DNA of 64,000 nucleotides from Nitzschia sp. DOCU1 (taxonomy: Eukaryota; Bacillariophyta; Bacillariophyceae; Bacillariales; Bacillariaceae), in assembly GCA_951394045.1 (NCBI GenBank), contig OX595986.1:3067534-3131533 (forward strand), read 5' to 3'. A program made the translations under genes and the position numbers. Of this stretch, positions 11,596 through 22,625 are shown one piece after another. Numbering within the stretch: position 1 is the stretch's first letter; every line of letters begins with the position of its first letter. The notes below the pieces were generated by a model that worked only from the letters and a program-made list of their open reading frames with translations, was not told the origin of the DNA and made no database searches.

Positions 11596-13245
11596 ATGGG
11601 AGAAGAAAAACAAGCCGAATTCATGGAAGAAGGATTTGTGGATGTGTCCTTCACTCAGGACGGCGGTGTACTGAAGAAGATTCTCAAAGAGGCACCTGAA
11701 GGAGCATCGGGTCCTCCTCCGAATGGAAACGAAGTCGAAGCGCACTACACTGGTATGTTATTGACAGGAAGTTAAATGTCACGTATTATTATGAAATCAT
11801 ATTGCTAACTTTTTTGCATGCTTTTCTCAACAGGCACTTTGGTCAGTGATGGGTCCAAATTTGATTCGAGCCGTGATCGAGGCAAGACATTCAAGTTTAC
11901 CATTGGACAGGGCATGGTCATTAAAGCATGGGATGAAGGTTTTGCTTCCATGAAAGTAGGAGAACATGCTATTTTGAAAGCTCGATATGATTATGCCTAC
12001 GGGGAATCAGGATCTCCCCCAAAGATTCCGGCAAAAGCCGATTTGTACTTTGATGTCGAACTGTTAGGATTCAAGGAAAAGCCCAAGGAACGCTGGCAAA
12101 TGTCCACTGAGGAACGACTGGCGGAAGCAAGCAAACTCAAAAATGAAGGAACCGAATTGTTCAATAAGAAGCTGTATGCAGAGGCCACTGCCAAGTATGA
12201 GGATGCGGCGTCGTTTTCGGTGGACGAAGGTATTACTGGCGATGATATCCCCGAAGAGGAACGACCATTGTATATTAGCTGTTGGTCGAACGCGGCCATG
12301 TGCTACATCAAATTGAAAGAGTGGGCAGACGCAACAAGGGCCTGCAATCAAGTGCTGGAGATACAGAGCGAGGAGGCTACCAATATCAAAGCGTTGTATC
12401 GTCGTGGATTGGCAAGAATGCACTTGGGCCTGTACAAGGAAGCAAAGGAGGATCTCATGGCCGCTTACAAGATCGACAATGCTAACAAGGAAGTTCGAAA
12501 AGCATTGGCACAACTAAAAGAGGAAATCGCTAACTCGAAAAAGAAGGAGAAAGCCGCGTTCGGTGGATTCCTAGGCAAAGTAGACATGTACAATGACAAG
12601 AAGGGTCCTCTAGTTCCCAATGCCAAGGGTGACAACCCACATGTCTACTTCCAGATCAAGCAAGGCGACGAAAACCTTGGAAGGTAAGTACGGATAGCTT
12701 TGGGGGTTGGAAGATGGCGAACTTTCGAGAGTGTATTCACCACTTGTTTCCTGTGTTGATGCAGAGTTGTGATGCAATTGTACAAGGATATTACGCCAAA
12801 AACTGCAGAAAATTTCCGATGCCTGTGCACAGGCGAAAAGGGAGTGGGTAAGGCTGGCAAGCCCCTTCATTTCAAGGGCTGCACGTTCCACCGTGTTATC
12901 AAGGATTTCATGATCCAAGGAGGAGATTTCACCAATGGCGACGGAACAGGAGGAGAATCCATTTACGGAGAAAAGTTCGCTGACGAGAATTTCATTATCA
13001 AGCACACCAAGGGTGGTCAACTTTCAATGGCAAACGCAGGTCCTGGTACCAACGGCAGTCAATTCTTCATCACGAGCAAAGACACTCCTCACTTGGACGG
13101 AAAGCATGTTGTATTTGGCCACGTCGTTGAGGGCATGGACATTGTCAGGAAGATCGAGAACACTGAATGCGGTGAATCAGATCGACCCGTTGTGGATGTA
13201 GTCATTGACGACTGTGGAGAAATGCCTTCCGATTACAAGCCCTGA
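11596..13245 (+). CDS. Dual immunophilin: FKBP-TPR-cyclophilin fusion
   Basis: Model: join(11596..11752, 11834..12683, 12765..13245), 495 residues from [12 protein letters not shown]. Residues about 15-115 form an FKBP domain with HYTGTL, the pocket Trp in [12 protein letters not shown], and [11 protein letters not shown]. Residues about 125-265 form a three-TPR domain ([41 protein letters not shown]), which in FKBP51/52 and Cyp40 docks Hsp90. Residues about 290-490 form a cyclophilin domain with the catalytic Arg in [15 protein letters not shown] and the core [16 protein letters not shown]. At the cyclosporin-contact Trp of CypA there is His ([12 protein letters not shown]), as in Cyp40. Both domains are prolyl isomerases; the protein should be a cytosolic chaperone cofactor. 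The arrangement matches the FCBP class known from Toxoplasma. The last intron falls at the start of the cyclophilin domain, marking the fusion point. Confidence 0.95.
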
Positions 13246-13958
13246 CTTGTGACGAAGTAGTGGCGGGTTGAACGGTTTCTGAAAGCATTTATTGTATTCT
13301 GATTGCCCACCGATCACTCTCGCCTACCCCCAAAAAGTTTCAGTCATCTAGCTATCATGAAGTAGAAAGCAGTCACAGCATGGTAGACCGAAGTACGGTA
13401 GTTCGCCTCCGTAGATGAATGTCCAATTCCCGTGCTCTCGCCGGCTGCTCAACGCGTGCGCCGCTAAGAGTTCTACGTCAGATGTTGCAGCTCAAAATGT
13501 AACCCTTGAGTTAAGTAGGAGACTGTTATTGAAAGCAGCGTAGAGAACGCACTAACTCTAGTAGGACTAGTAAAAATGGCATCGAATTCGAGACAACTCC
13601 CTTCTGTCGCTCTGCTTTGCCTCTGCCTATCAAGTCCGATGGGTCAACATCGCGTTACAGGTGGAAGAGGGAGGGAGGAAGGATGACACAACGATGCGGG
13701 TCGACCAAATCGCCTTTCCGTCGCACGTTCGTACGCACATACACACCGACAGAAAGATGATGATAAATATCGTGTCGCCAATCGTAATCAAATCCATTTT
13801 CACGACAGTCGTCAAGACAACGTTGTAAAAGAGATTTTCAATTGCTGATTCTATCGTCAGCCTCATCGTTGTGCTTGCGCAGGAATCTTTCACCATACGA
13901 GAACCGAGTTACATCCATCTTGCGTTGCTACCGAAGAAAACATCGATCCCACAAGAAA
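13246..13958. other. Intergenic region
   Basis: This 713-bp gap lies between two genes in the same direction, holding the immunophilin 3' end and the shikimate kinase promoter. No convincing coding sequence or repeat was seen. Confidence 0.5.
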
Positions 13959-14848
13959 ATGAAGAAAGTCTCGGGCTTGTTTCTCCTCTCCGTGGTCGCA
14001 CCGTTGACTGCATTTGTTCCTTCGAGTTTACCTCGAGCCCCCTTTACCGTGCAAAATGCCGGGGGCTTTGAGTGGGAAGATCCCACTGAATCTTTCGATC
14101 AAGGTGTTGACAATCCCTTTAAGAATGCCGCCTTGATGAATTCAGAAGATGGCATGAAAATCGATCCCGCACGCTTGCTAGGCCCTCGACTGAATGGCGC
14201 GAACCTCTACTTTGTCGGCATGATGGGAAGTGGGAAGTCAGCAGTAGGTGATGTTGTTGCTCGAAGTAAGTGCCTATTGTCTGTTTCATGAATGAGTCGG
14301 TGATGTTGTCATCCATGATTTTCACACTCGTCGCTCCAGGGATGGGGACCTACAATTTTCTCGACACCGATAAAATTATTGAGCAGGTTACAAAAATGAC
14401 AATTCCTGAGATCTTTGAGGCAGAAGGCGAGGAAGGATTTCGGAATGTGGAGTCGCAAGTGTTGGATTCCGTTCACTCTTATGTGCGATGTGTCGTGAGT
14501 ACGGGAGGTGGGCTCGTAACGAAGATAGAAAACTGGTCCAAGCTTCAAAGCGGTATTGTTATTTGGCTGGACGTCGACCCGGAAGTTATCATCAAACGAG
14601 TGGAGGGTACCGATCGACCACTTCTACAATGCGATGATCCGCTTCAGAAGTTGAAAGATCTTTTAGAAGAGCGAAGGAGCAAGTATAGTCAGGCCGACCT
14701 TACGGTCGAGGTAACTGAGGACATGGACATTGCGGTTACGGCTGATAAAGTGATTCGGGATCTACACGATTTCATTGATGACAATCCTCCGGCCTGGAAG
14801 CTGGCCAAGATGAAGGCCCAGGAAAAGGGTATGGATTGGGTACAATAA
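13959..14848 (+). CDS. aroK: Shikimate kinase, plastid-targeted
   Basis: Model: join(13959..14265, 14340..14848), 271 residues. ATG MKKVSGLFLLSVVAP begins a signal peptide, then LTAFVPSS, the diatom ASAFAP-type cleavage site with Phe, and a Ser/Arg transit segment. The mature part has Walker A GMMGSGKSAVG, the shikimate-binding DTD (LDTDKIIE), the Arg in EGFRNVE, the STGGGLV glycine motif and the lid sequence EGTDRPLL. The enzyme phosphorylates shikimate at the 3-hydroxyl using ATP, the fifth step of the chorismate pathway in the plastid stroma. The intron interrupts just after the P-loop helix. At about 175 residues the catalytic part is of normal length. Here it is a stand-alone enzyme rather than part of a pentafunctional AROM protein. 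Confidence 0.95.
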
Positions 14849-14987
14849 CCAGGAATATCCCGACAACAGAATAGTACTCTTTCTTTGAAAACACGGCTAC
14901 ATTTCCAGCTATAATATACAAATTGTTGCGGACACGCGATGTATCATGAACCGTAGATACTCCTGCGCCCTACACTCCATTCTCGTT

Positions 14988-15397
14988 CTAGCCCATCGTC
15001 CAGGTCATTGTTGGTTTGCTGTTGGGGCCCGTCAGCGGCTTGTCTTTATAATCTGCCTTCTTTTTTGGAGGACCTCCTGCCTTTTTCAATCTCGCCTCGA
15101 CCGCAGCCAGGCGCTCTAGCCGCTGTTGCTCCCTTTCGGCATCTGTAAGTGCGGGATTCTTCACAGGCGGCGGGATATCGTCCTGAGTTTTTCTCCCATC
15201 TGTTTGTGTAGAGAGAGGAGTTACCTCGTGCGCTTCACCAAGGCGATGACCCTATAATATCGGAATTGAGAAAGATGAGAGCGGAAGTTTGGTATCACAA
15301 TGAAAATAAATTGCGCGTCGCGATTTACCTGTCCTTGGAATGCTTTTACTGTCGGTTGGGAAGTGGCTTCTTCCCCTTTGCCACAACAGTTTCCCAT
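14988..15397 (-). CDS. Small lipid-anchored SHP-box protein, probable Cdc48/p97 cofactor (SVIP-like)
   Basis: Model: complement(join(14988..15251, 15329..15397)), 110 residues. It begins MGNCCGKGEE: Gly2 fits N-myristoylation and Cys4/Cys5 fit palmitoylation, so the protein should sit on membranes. Residues about 18-28, formed across the intron, read VKAFQGQGHRLG, matching the SHP box (F-x-G-x-G-x-x-L) by which UFD1, p47 and Derlins bind the p97/Cdc48 N domain. A basic helix follows (EREQQRLERLAAVEARLKKA), similar to but not exactly fitting the VIM consensus of the p97-binding protein SVIP. The C-terminus TMTWTMG also recalls the SVIP ending. SVIP is a small myristoylated inhibitor of ER-associated degradation. 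Function is inferred from motifs. The gene is convergent with shikimate kinase (stops 139 bp apart). The splice sites gtaaat/tatag and frame agree. Confidence 0.75.
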
Positions 15398-16188
15398 CGT
15401 TTCTCGGGGTGCACAATTAGTTGCAGAGAGACACTAATAACAAAGGAGTAGATCTTATATGGCGTCACTCAAGGCATAAAGATGCGCCCGGATGGCAAGA
15501 AATGCATAGCTGCTATTCCTTCCTTGTTGTGTTCCATGGTTGGCCAAACGAAACAACAACACCGGGAATAAAATAGGAAGCAATCGTCAGAATCTGCAGT
15601 CTGACAGGTCGAAACGCGCTTATCCATCCAGTCCGACGAGTCTAACTCAACGCAGTTGTTGTTCGGCTTATTAGCAAACCCGGGATGGCAATAGCAAGGC
15701 TGATGAGCTCGTCTACCTTACTATATTGAAACTTCCGAACCCCAGGAGCCACAAGGATCATCTATATTGCTCTAGGTATGAAGTGTAAATCAGAATGTCG
15801 GAGCGATGCGTTCAAGTCCTCATGACCTGCATTTTCCCCATTTATTGCCTAGCTGGAATTTTTTGTTGAAATTTTATTTTTCAGTCATAGCCACGTGGTG
15901 ATTGGACGGCACTGCGTAGCATCATCGAGTTCTACAAAGTAAACAGACTTGTGACTCTCCAATTTCGATGCGGCGTGGCTGTAATCTATACTCCTCGAAA
16001 GATTCAGTCCATTGTCAATATTAATGTTTTACTACGCTGAGTGAAAAGAGCACACAGCATCTAGAGATGTCTGATGAACCAGAAATACTATTAGACAAAT
16101 GCGTCTTAGCGCCATGAAATCACAGCAGCGACCCCCTCTATTACCACTGTGAGAAACGTTATAATTTTCGGCACAAACAGGCGCTCGT
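15398..16188. other. Intergenic region
   Basis: This 791-bp stretch lies upstream of the SVIP-like gene and downstream of the HMG-box gene, both on the minus strand. I see no gene, tRNA or clear repeat in it. Confidence 0.5.
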
Positions 16189-17538
16189 CTACATGCCCAG
16201 ACGAGAGTCGTATGGGTGTCCTTGTTGAGGTGGATACTGTGCGTACGCTGCTTGCGAACGGCCCGAATGGTGACGAGGAGGCTGAGTATGATGGCCATAG
16301 TAGTCGTAGCCATGAGGTGGCTGTCCATACATGTGGGGAGGAGGATAGTAACCATGGTGACGAGGATCGTGCTGAGGTGGCTGATGCATTCCGTGCATGC
16401 CATGCATGTGCATTTCGTGCCCTGGATGCATATGCGCCGCATATGGATCCGGAACATGTGGTGGTCGCTTGTCTTCGTCTTCTTCCTCGTCGTCGCCCTT
16501 CTCCACAGGGTTCATGCCGTTGTGCTTATCTGCCTCACGCTCGTAGTACTGTTTCTCTTCCATAGAGAGTTGCTGGAATAACAAGGCGAGTATTACGTCA
16601 GACAAAACCCAGAGATTGGCAAAGATAATATCAACCCGTCATCTTACCTTCCACGCGGTTCCGACCAATCGAGCCACTGATCCACGCTCAGATGGTACTC
16701 CCATTTCCGACTGCTTCAAACGCAAGACATGGGCGGAGAAGAACATGTTGTACCCCGTCTTGTTACGCTTTCGGTTGGCTTGCTTATCCGGAGGCTGATA
16801 TTGCGCCATTTGCTCTTCATAGCGCTTTCGATCGGCCTTGGCGCGTTCCTCGTACTTGGCTTTTTCTTCCGACGAAAGCTCCTTCCAAGCATTACCAGTC
16901 GCCGCAACCAAACTAGCAGGAGGAACACGCTTCAACCGAGCATCAGTATCAGCACTCTTCAAGGCCGTGTCGTTCTCCTTCGCCAGCAAGGCAAAACGGT
17001 CTTGAACGAAAATGTTGTAAGCGCTGAGGGCACGAGTGGGAGCACCTTCGTCCTTTCTCTTGCGCTTGTAAGTCTGCTTTCGCTTGCTGATAAACGCCTT
17101 CAATTTGGTGATTTCTGTGGTGAGCCGAGCAATATGGGCTTCCTTGCGCTGGAGCGTTTCGGTAAGGGCCACCTCGAGACGGCTGGTAGGCTCAGTCTGG
17201 GCAATGTATTCAAGGTCAGCCGCAATCTTGGGATCAGCAACCTCGGGTTCATGGATTTCCGAGTTCAAAAGCTCTTCTTCTTCGTCCTTGGGGCTGTCTT
17301 CAGGATCATCGATATCCTTGTCGTCTTCATGCCTAATTTCAATTCTCAGCTCAACCTTGGGCTCATGGTCGGCGTCTGCATCGGCATCATCGTCTTTGTC
17401 ATCAGCCTTTTCTTCTGGGTCTTCCTTTGTTGGTTCTTCCCCTTCCTCCTTCTTGGTGTCGTCCTTTTCTTCTTCTTCTTCTTTCTGCTCGTCTTCCTTT
17501 TCGCCTTCGGCGGTTTTCTCTTCCTTTTCTGCCGTCAT
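16189..17538 (-). CDS. Two-HMG-box DNA-binding protein with acidic N-terminus and His-rich tail
   Basis: Model: complement(join(16189..16572, 16648..17538)), 424 residues from ATG MTAEKEEKTAEG. Residues 1-95 are highly acidic (Glu/Asp/Lys). A short coiled coil (about 115-150) with heptad-like leucines precedes a KRKQTYKRKRK basic patch that looks like a nuclear signal. Two HMG boxes follow: APTRALSAYNIFVQDRF to YEERAKADRKRYEEQM, and NKTGYNMFFSAHVLRLK to KQLSMEEKQYYEREADKH; the intron cuts the second box at WK/QLS. The tail is rich in His, Pro, Tyr and Met (MHGMHGMHQPPQ). HMG boxes bend DNA and act in chromatin or transcription. The acidic stretch at the N-terminus rather than the C-terminus is opposite to animal HMGB1. 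Role in the nucleus is inferred. Confidence 0.9.
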
Positions 17539-18850
17539 GCTTATATCGTACTGGGGAAGTCTTTCTGCAGCAGCGCAACAAGCGAAAGCGGAGAAAGCCA
17601 GTTAGAGAAGGCGGGGCGAATAACAGTAACAACTGAAGAGAGGATTATAAAACACGGCACGCCCCCCCCCATGAGATGAAATATTTGTAAAAATATTTCG
17701 ACAACTCAGCGTATCTTTGTAGTGGGGGAGTGAAATTTTTTTGTTTTGTTTGTGCAACTGAAAACCTTAGCTGGTTAACAGCATCAGGTTACCGCAAAAC
17801 TGTTACGTAGATTATGTACTGCGTGCAACGCGGAGACGGGTTTTAACTTTCATGGATGATGCCATGGTGCTGTTGGCAGGACCTGCTGCCGACGAAACGA
17901 TACTCACCGATCGATGGATGCAGGATATCAAAATGTGAGGAGGCTTTGATGGTGTGGAGTATGCTCTTTATGCTTTATGCGTTGATTTGAATTGATTATT
18001 TGAATGCTCTTTTACGTGAATTCAATTGAATGCATGCCCGCAGTTTATGAAGTATCCAAAACGGTTTATGCGCCGGCGTCAAAACCGAGCATTCAATCTT
18101 CGTGTGGCGTAAGAGCAATGCCGCCGGCCGAGCCACTCAACTCTTATTTGAGCGTGTCCGAAATGACATTCCACATTGGATGCATCCCCGGCCGGCGCGA
18201 ACCTGGATGTCAATCTTTTCGTAGAAGATTTGCCAAATTCTTCGTAGCGCGCGGGCAGAGCGTCCTTCATGAGAAGCGGGGACCCGGAGACTATTCCTTG
18301 AATTCAAAAGCCTTGACGTTGTTGAACTATGGTATTTCCTACTCTGATACTATTGGTACGGACTTGAGAAAGGCAGCTGCCTTGAATTGGCCATTTCGAA
18401 GTAGCAAATCATCCATAATCGAAGAGGTTACGGCGCAGTGCTATCTCGCAAAAACTGGGTAGTCTGGTTTTGTAGTGTGTAGGAAGTAGAGGAAGTGCCG
18501 CTGGCTGGTCGGTACTTCTTCGATACAGTTGTAGAACCCTGCAACTTCCATGTTATTCGAGAGGACATTATCGAACGGCGCTTGTCTCTTACATTAACTC
18601 CACTGTTGTCTTACACTACACTTCTTTTTTGCATTTACTTCGAGTGCCTCCGGTCAACAGGTGCCCCATATCACTAATCCGGTACCTAGGATCGGCCAGC
18701 GCTAGTAGCAAACCATCGATGGAAGGTATGCCCTAGAATTCACGAGGCCATTGAAGTTGAACAATGACGGGGACTCAATATTGACAAGTAAAAGAAGTGA
18801 TGGATGCTCATTCCCAATCAATTAAGTACAGGCTTGTAAGATAAGAATGA
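17539..18850. other. Long intergenic region
   Basis: This 1.3-kb gap contains a run of nine C at 17662-17670 just upstream of the HMG gene and AT-rich sequence after it. The longest frame, 18004-18462 (+, 152 codons), starts with ATG but has no recognisable domain and starts and ends in non-conserved-looking sequence, so I do not call it as a gene. Confidence 0.45.
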
Positions 18851-20539
18851 CTAAAGATCTTCTCCTATGTGAACCTCTTCAGTTCCCGTACAATGTGGTG
18901 AGCCATTGGTGTTTGAGTCATCTTTCCGTGTTTCTGGTTCCTCTTGTGAAACACCTTCCGCTCCTGCCGATTCGTCTTCCTCAGTTAGTGCCGCGCTACA
19001 TGGCGCACCTTCGGGGCTAGGTAATCTCACTGCCGATTCCAAATTGCCGCCGGAAGAGAAACCCCCCGAGTCCTCGTTGGATAGCGTCGCACCCAAACCC
19101 AAGGATCCTGGCTGAGTTCCAGTATTGTCGTGACTGGGGGTAGCGTCAACCTCTTCTGTAGAGAGCTCGTGAACAACGTCGTCCTCCCCCTCTGGTTCTA
19201 TTACGCTCGTCTTACAAAGTGGACAGCAACCTTGTCGCTCCGTCAGCCACGGCATGATACAGTCGGTGTGGAAAGCATGTTTGCAGCGCGGCAAGAAACG
19301 CAGTTTTTCACCATGCTCGAACTCTTCAATGCAAATGGAACATGTGGTGCTGGTAGTAAAATTTCCTGCCGCCAATTCTTCTTCGTCTGAACGAACACTT
19401 TCACTCACACTAGCCATCCTACTGAGCGAGCCCTGTCTTTTCTCCTCGATTTCATCCGCAGACCCGGAGCTGACAATAATATCCACGTCTTCAAGTTGCG
19501 ATGGTTCAACTTTTCCGTCTGCATTTTCCTCGTTTCTCTTTGCGTCTCCCTCCTCTGTGCTCTTGAAGGTAATTTCTGGCAACGCCATGACTTGTTCTTC
19601 TGTTAGCCGGTCTGTTATTGCTGCACTGGAATCTTGCACGCCACTGGATGCAAACCAATATGATATCGGGGAAACGTACTGGAGTCCAACAATACGACCA
19701 TTTTCGTTCCGTCGAAAATGTATCCGACCGCCCCCGTTCCACCATAAATAGGCTCCTCTAACACACGGCGAAATCATGAGTAGTGCAAAGAGGATGAAGC
19801 GGAACCAATAGAAGTTGCCACCATTGACCCTTGTAGTGTTACTCGCGTATGGGTCTGAGGGCGTGGGGTTTCTGTTTTCTGTATTGAGACGTTCCACGAG
19901 CATAACCAAGTCCCAGTCTATGTTCCCGTCCCGCAAGAATTGTGAAGCCTTTCCAGTATTCTCGGCGTAACGTTCAATCAGCCCCATCAAGTTCACCCCA
20001 ACACTTGTGCTCACGGACAAAAAAGTAATTCGTTCGATATTTTCAGGCACCGTTACGTTACTGTCCTCCGAAGGTTCAGGAAGAGGAACGATGCCATCGT
20101 TGTTGTCGGGGTCGTTGTTATAAAAGACAATATATCGCAATGACACCGAAGCTCGCTCATTCAGTTGCAGCGCAATTTCCGTCTTTTGATAGACATCACA
20201 GCCCCCCAAGCTCACGACCAACGCCACGTCCTTGGGATATTCAATGGGTAAAGTCAAGTTGGAATCTGCGTTGGATAGTCGAGAAGGAAACCCGCAAAGT
20301 TGCGGATCGCCCGGTGGTTTCATCAAGATGCCGCGATAGACAAAATCTCGCTCCAAGCTTCTGCCATAATCAGATACTTCACAAGCGAAAGCAAAGGGCG
20401 CAAAATCGGCGACTGTTAAGACAGCCCGAGTGCCCGCCCCAGACCCAACCGGCAAAGCCCATGCAACGAACAAGAGTCTCAGCCACCTGATCATCCCATC
20501 TTTGTCGCGTCTGATTCGTCTTAACATTCTCAACGCCAT
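18851..20539 (-). CDS. PA-TM-RING type E3 ubiquitin ligase
   Basis: Single exon of 562 residues from ATG MALRMLRRIRRDKDG; the open frame continues upstream but reads as untranslated sequence. A hydrophobic signal peptide (LRLLFVAWALPVGSGAG) leads into a lumenal PA-like domain (about residues 40-160; VALVVSLGGCDVYQKTEIA then RYIVFYNN). A transmembrane helix (FYWFRFILFALLMISPCV, about residues 230-250) is followed by an acidic cytosolic region. The RING-H2 finger has the expected spacing: CSIC, PRCKHAFHTDC, then CCPLC. The C-terminal 110 residues are Ser/Glu-rich and disordered. PA-TM-RING proteins (RNF13, GRAIL family) ubiquitinate cargo at endosomes, ER or vacuole membranes. N-glycosylation sequons (NLT, NVT, NTT) lie in the lumenal part, consistent with that topology. 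Substrates are unknown. Confidence 0.9.
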   Translation of the reverse strand: MALRMLRRIRRDKDGMIRWLRLLFVAWALPVGSGAGTRAVLTVADFAPFAFACEVSDYGRSLERDFVYRGILMKPPGDPQLCGFPSRLSNADSNLTLPIEYPKDVALVVSLGGCDVYQKTEIALQLNERASVSLRYIVFYNNDPDNNDGIVPLPEPSEDSNVTVPENIERITFLSVSTSVGVNLMGLIERYAENTGKASQFLRDGNIDWDLVMLVERLNTENRNPTPSDPYASNTTRVNGGNFYWFRFILFALLMISPCVRGAYLWWNGGGRIHFRRNENGRIVGLQYVSPISYWFASSGVQDSSAAITDRLTEEQVMALPEITFKSTEEGDAKRNEENADGKVEPSQLEDVDIIVSSGSADEIEEKRQGSLSRMASVSESVRSDEEELAAGNFTTSTTCSICIEEFEHGEKLRFLPRCKHAFHTDCIMPWLTERQGCCPLCKTSVIEPEGEDDVVHELSTEEVDATPSHDNTGTQPGSLGLGATLSNEDSGGFSSGGNLESAVRLPSPEGAPCSAALTEEDESAGAEGVSQEEPETRKDDSNTNGSPHCTGTEEVHIGEDL

Positions 20540-21273
20540 AGCACCGTCGATCGGTAAATAGTAACGAGCTGTAACACTGGGTGGAACCTTTCTTCGGTTG
20601 TGGGCGTTCACAATAAAAATCTTAAGATAACGAGACAAGATGTATTCTGGGATGCGGAAAAGCAATATTAGACATTCAATGTTCACTTCGACTCCAGGGT
20701 GATGCAAAGAAGACGGGGAATGATGTATGTTGCTTGGTGGGACCCGAAGTGAAGGTTTGAGAATCCGCAAGCTATGTTGTCGTATCAAAAGGGTGAGAGG
20801 TTCCTGCTTTGTACTACAGAACTCGGTGTAGAACGGGCACCGTCCTTTCATAAAAAGAAAGAGGGTTGTTGTTGGGGGGAATTCTTACTTGCCGCCATTT
20901 TTTCCACGGCTATCGCGGGGGCGGCCAGCGCGCGAAGCTCCCAATCCAACGCATGCCAACGGGTCGCTCGCTCCCGGCTCGCGGGATCGTGCGATATTTT
21001 TGTACAGTACAGTACTGCCATACCAGGTACGTCACTCACTCATAATGGCCTTTGTATGATACCAGGTACCTACGGACGGTATGTACTCAAGTTATTCGAT
21101 TAAAAAATTACGGGGCTCGCGTCATCGTTCTCGTATGTAGACGCATGTAGAGAATGTACTCAAAATTCCAATGTCCCTCCGATGACCCTTGAGATGCAAG
21201 ATTTGGTGATCCCCAAGTGGAAAATGGCACACTCTCCGAGAAAATACTCATTTGTCACACAAAGTACAAAACC
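20540..21273. promoter_or_regulatory. Divergent promoter region with 11-bp direct repeat
   Basis: This 734-bp gap separates the RING ligase and allantoinase starts. The sequence ATACCAGGTAC occurs twice, at 21020-21030 and 21059-21069, about 39 bp apart centre to centre, 200-250 bp upstream of the allantoinase ATG. A nearby GTACAGTACAGTACT stretch (about 21002-21016) adds a short GTAC-rich repeat. Regulatory meaning is inferred only from position. Confidence 0.35.
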
Positions 21274-22625
21274 ATGGACTATTTGAGCCACATTGATAGT
21301 CTTCCGGGTATGCAGGGCGACCCCGTGTTGCCTGAGGGAACGGCGCATCCGCCGAGTCCTCCTCGCACTTGGACCAGCGCTCACGAAAACGACCGAAAAA
21401 GCAAGTATGGGCACCGCGACGTGATCGGATATGGGAAAATTCCGACCAACCCCAATTGGCCCAAAGGGGCCAAGGTTGCTTTGAACTTTGTTATCAACTA
21501 TGAGGAAGGAGGTGAAAGCTGCGTTTTGCATGGAGATCATCAAAGCGAGCATTTGCTTTCAGATATTATTGGCGCCGAGCCTATGAGTAAGTAAAGTCGG
21601 AATTGATCGATGGCGAAACCGAAGCTCTTCGTGTTCTCATTCCAACATGTCGTCATGTAGTCGGAGAGCGAAACCCCAACATGGAAAGCATGTACGATTA
21701 TGGTTCCCGCTGTGGGTTCTGGCGGCTACACCGACTTTTCACTTCTAGAAAGGCCCCTGTTACCGTTTTTGCCGTCGGAATGGCCTTGGAGAGGAACATT
21801 CAAGCGGCGGGTGCGATGAAAGAGGCCGAGTGGGAAGTAGCATCCCATGGCTACCGCTGGATCGACTACACAAATGTGGATGAAGAAACGGAACGTGAAC
21901 ATATCGCTCGCACCATTGAGATCCATCAGAGCCTGTTGGGAAAACGTCCCTTTGGAATCTACCAGGGCAAGCCGAATGTCAATACTCGCAGACTGATAGT
22001 GGAGGAAGGAGGTTTCTTGTACGACTCGGACTCCTACTCAGACGATCTTCCTTATTGGACCATGGAATACGCCAGTGGAAGGCCTCACCTGATTATTCCC
22101 TACACCTTGACTGAGAACGACATGCGATTCACATCCAGCAACGGTTGGTCTGAAGCTGGGGATTTCTGCAAGCATTTGAAGGATACTCTGAAGTAAGTTG
22201 CCTGCGCGGGAATCCTTTGAAGATCGGCAGCAATTTCTTACGTTATAGTTCGATTCTTTTGTAGTTTCTTGGTTCAGGAAGGAAGGGCTGGACAACCGAA
22301 AATGATGAGCGTTGGGCTTCACTGTCGTTTGGCACGCCCGGCACGAGTAGCGGCCATTCAGGAATTCCTTGATTATGCTAAGAGTTATGGAAAGGAAGTT
22401 TGGATTTGCACCAGAGAGCAGATTGCGAACCATTGGTATGAGAACCATTTGCCTAGGGGTATTGGAAGTCCTATTAACCCGTCGACTTATGGAAATGCTA
22501 GTAGCAGCGCGTCGAGCCGATTCAACTTCCTCGGCAATCTTACTGTTCCCCGCGAACAGCAAATTGCGATGGGGCTGACCCCGTCGAAAACCCCAGTGTC
22601 AAACGATGACGGCGACATTATCTAG
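21274..22625 (+). CDS. PuuE-type allantoinase (polysaccharide-deacetylase fold)
   Basis: Model: join(21274..21586, 21661..22192, 22265..22625), 401 residues from ATG MDYLSHIDSLPG. Diagnostic PuuE sequences are VINYEEGGESCVLHGD, ERNPNMESMYDYGSRCGFWR, a core EVASHGYRWIDY with the active-site His, and PKMMSVGLHCRLARPARV; the last two segments are joined correctly only after the two introns are removed. PuuE hydrolyses allantoin to allantoate without the amidohydrolase metal centre of classical allantoinase. It acts in purine breakdown and lets the cell reuse nitrogen. About 50 N-terminal residues precede the conserved YGHRDVIGYGK; they have no clear targeting signal. No other purine gene is nearby. 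A chitin deacetylase is the alternative, but the PuuE-specific motifs make it unlikely. Confidence 0.9.

Noticed and set aside
17084..17605. Long Ser-rich frame opposite the HMG gene
   Set aside because: Antisense shadow of the acidic Glu/Asp/Lys codons on the real strand.
17662..17670. Run of nine C
   Set aside because: A homopolymer upstream of the HMG gene; possible sequencing or slippage artefact without biological signal.
18004..18462. 152-codon plus-strand frame with ATG
   Set aside because: No domain, no signal, no flanking splice evidence; length is within chance expectation for this base composition.
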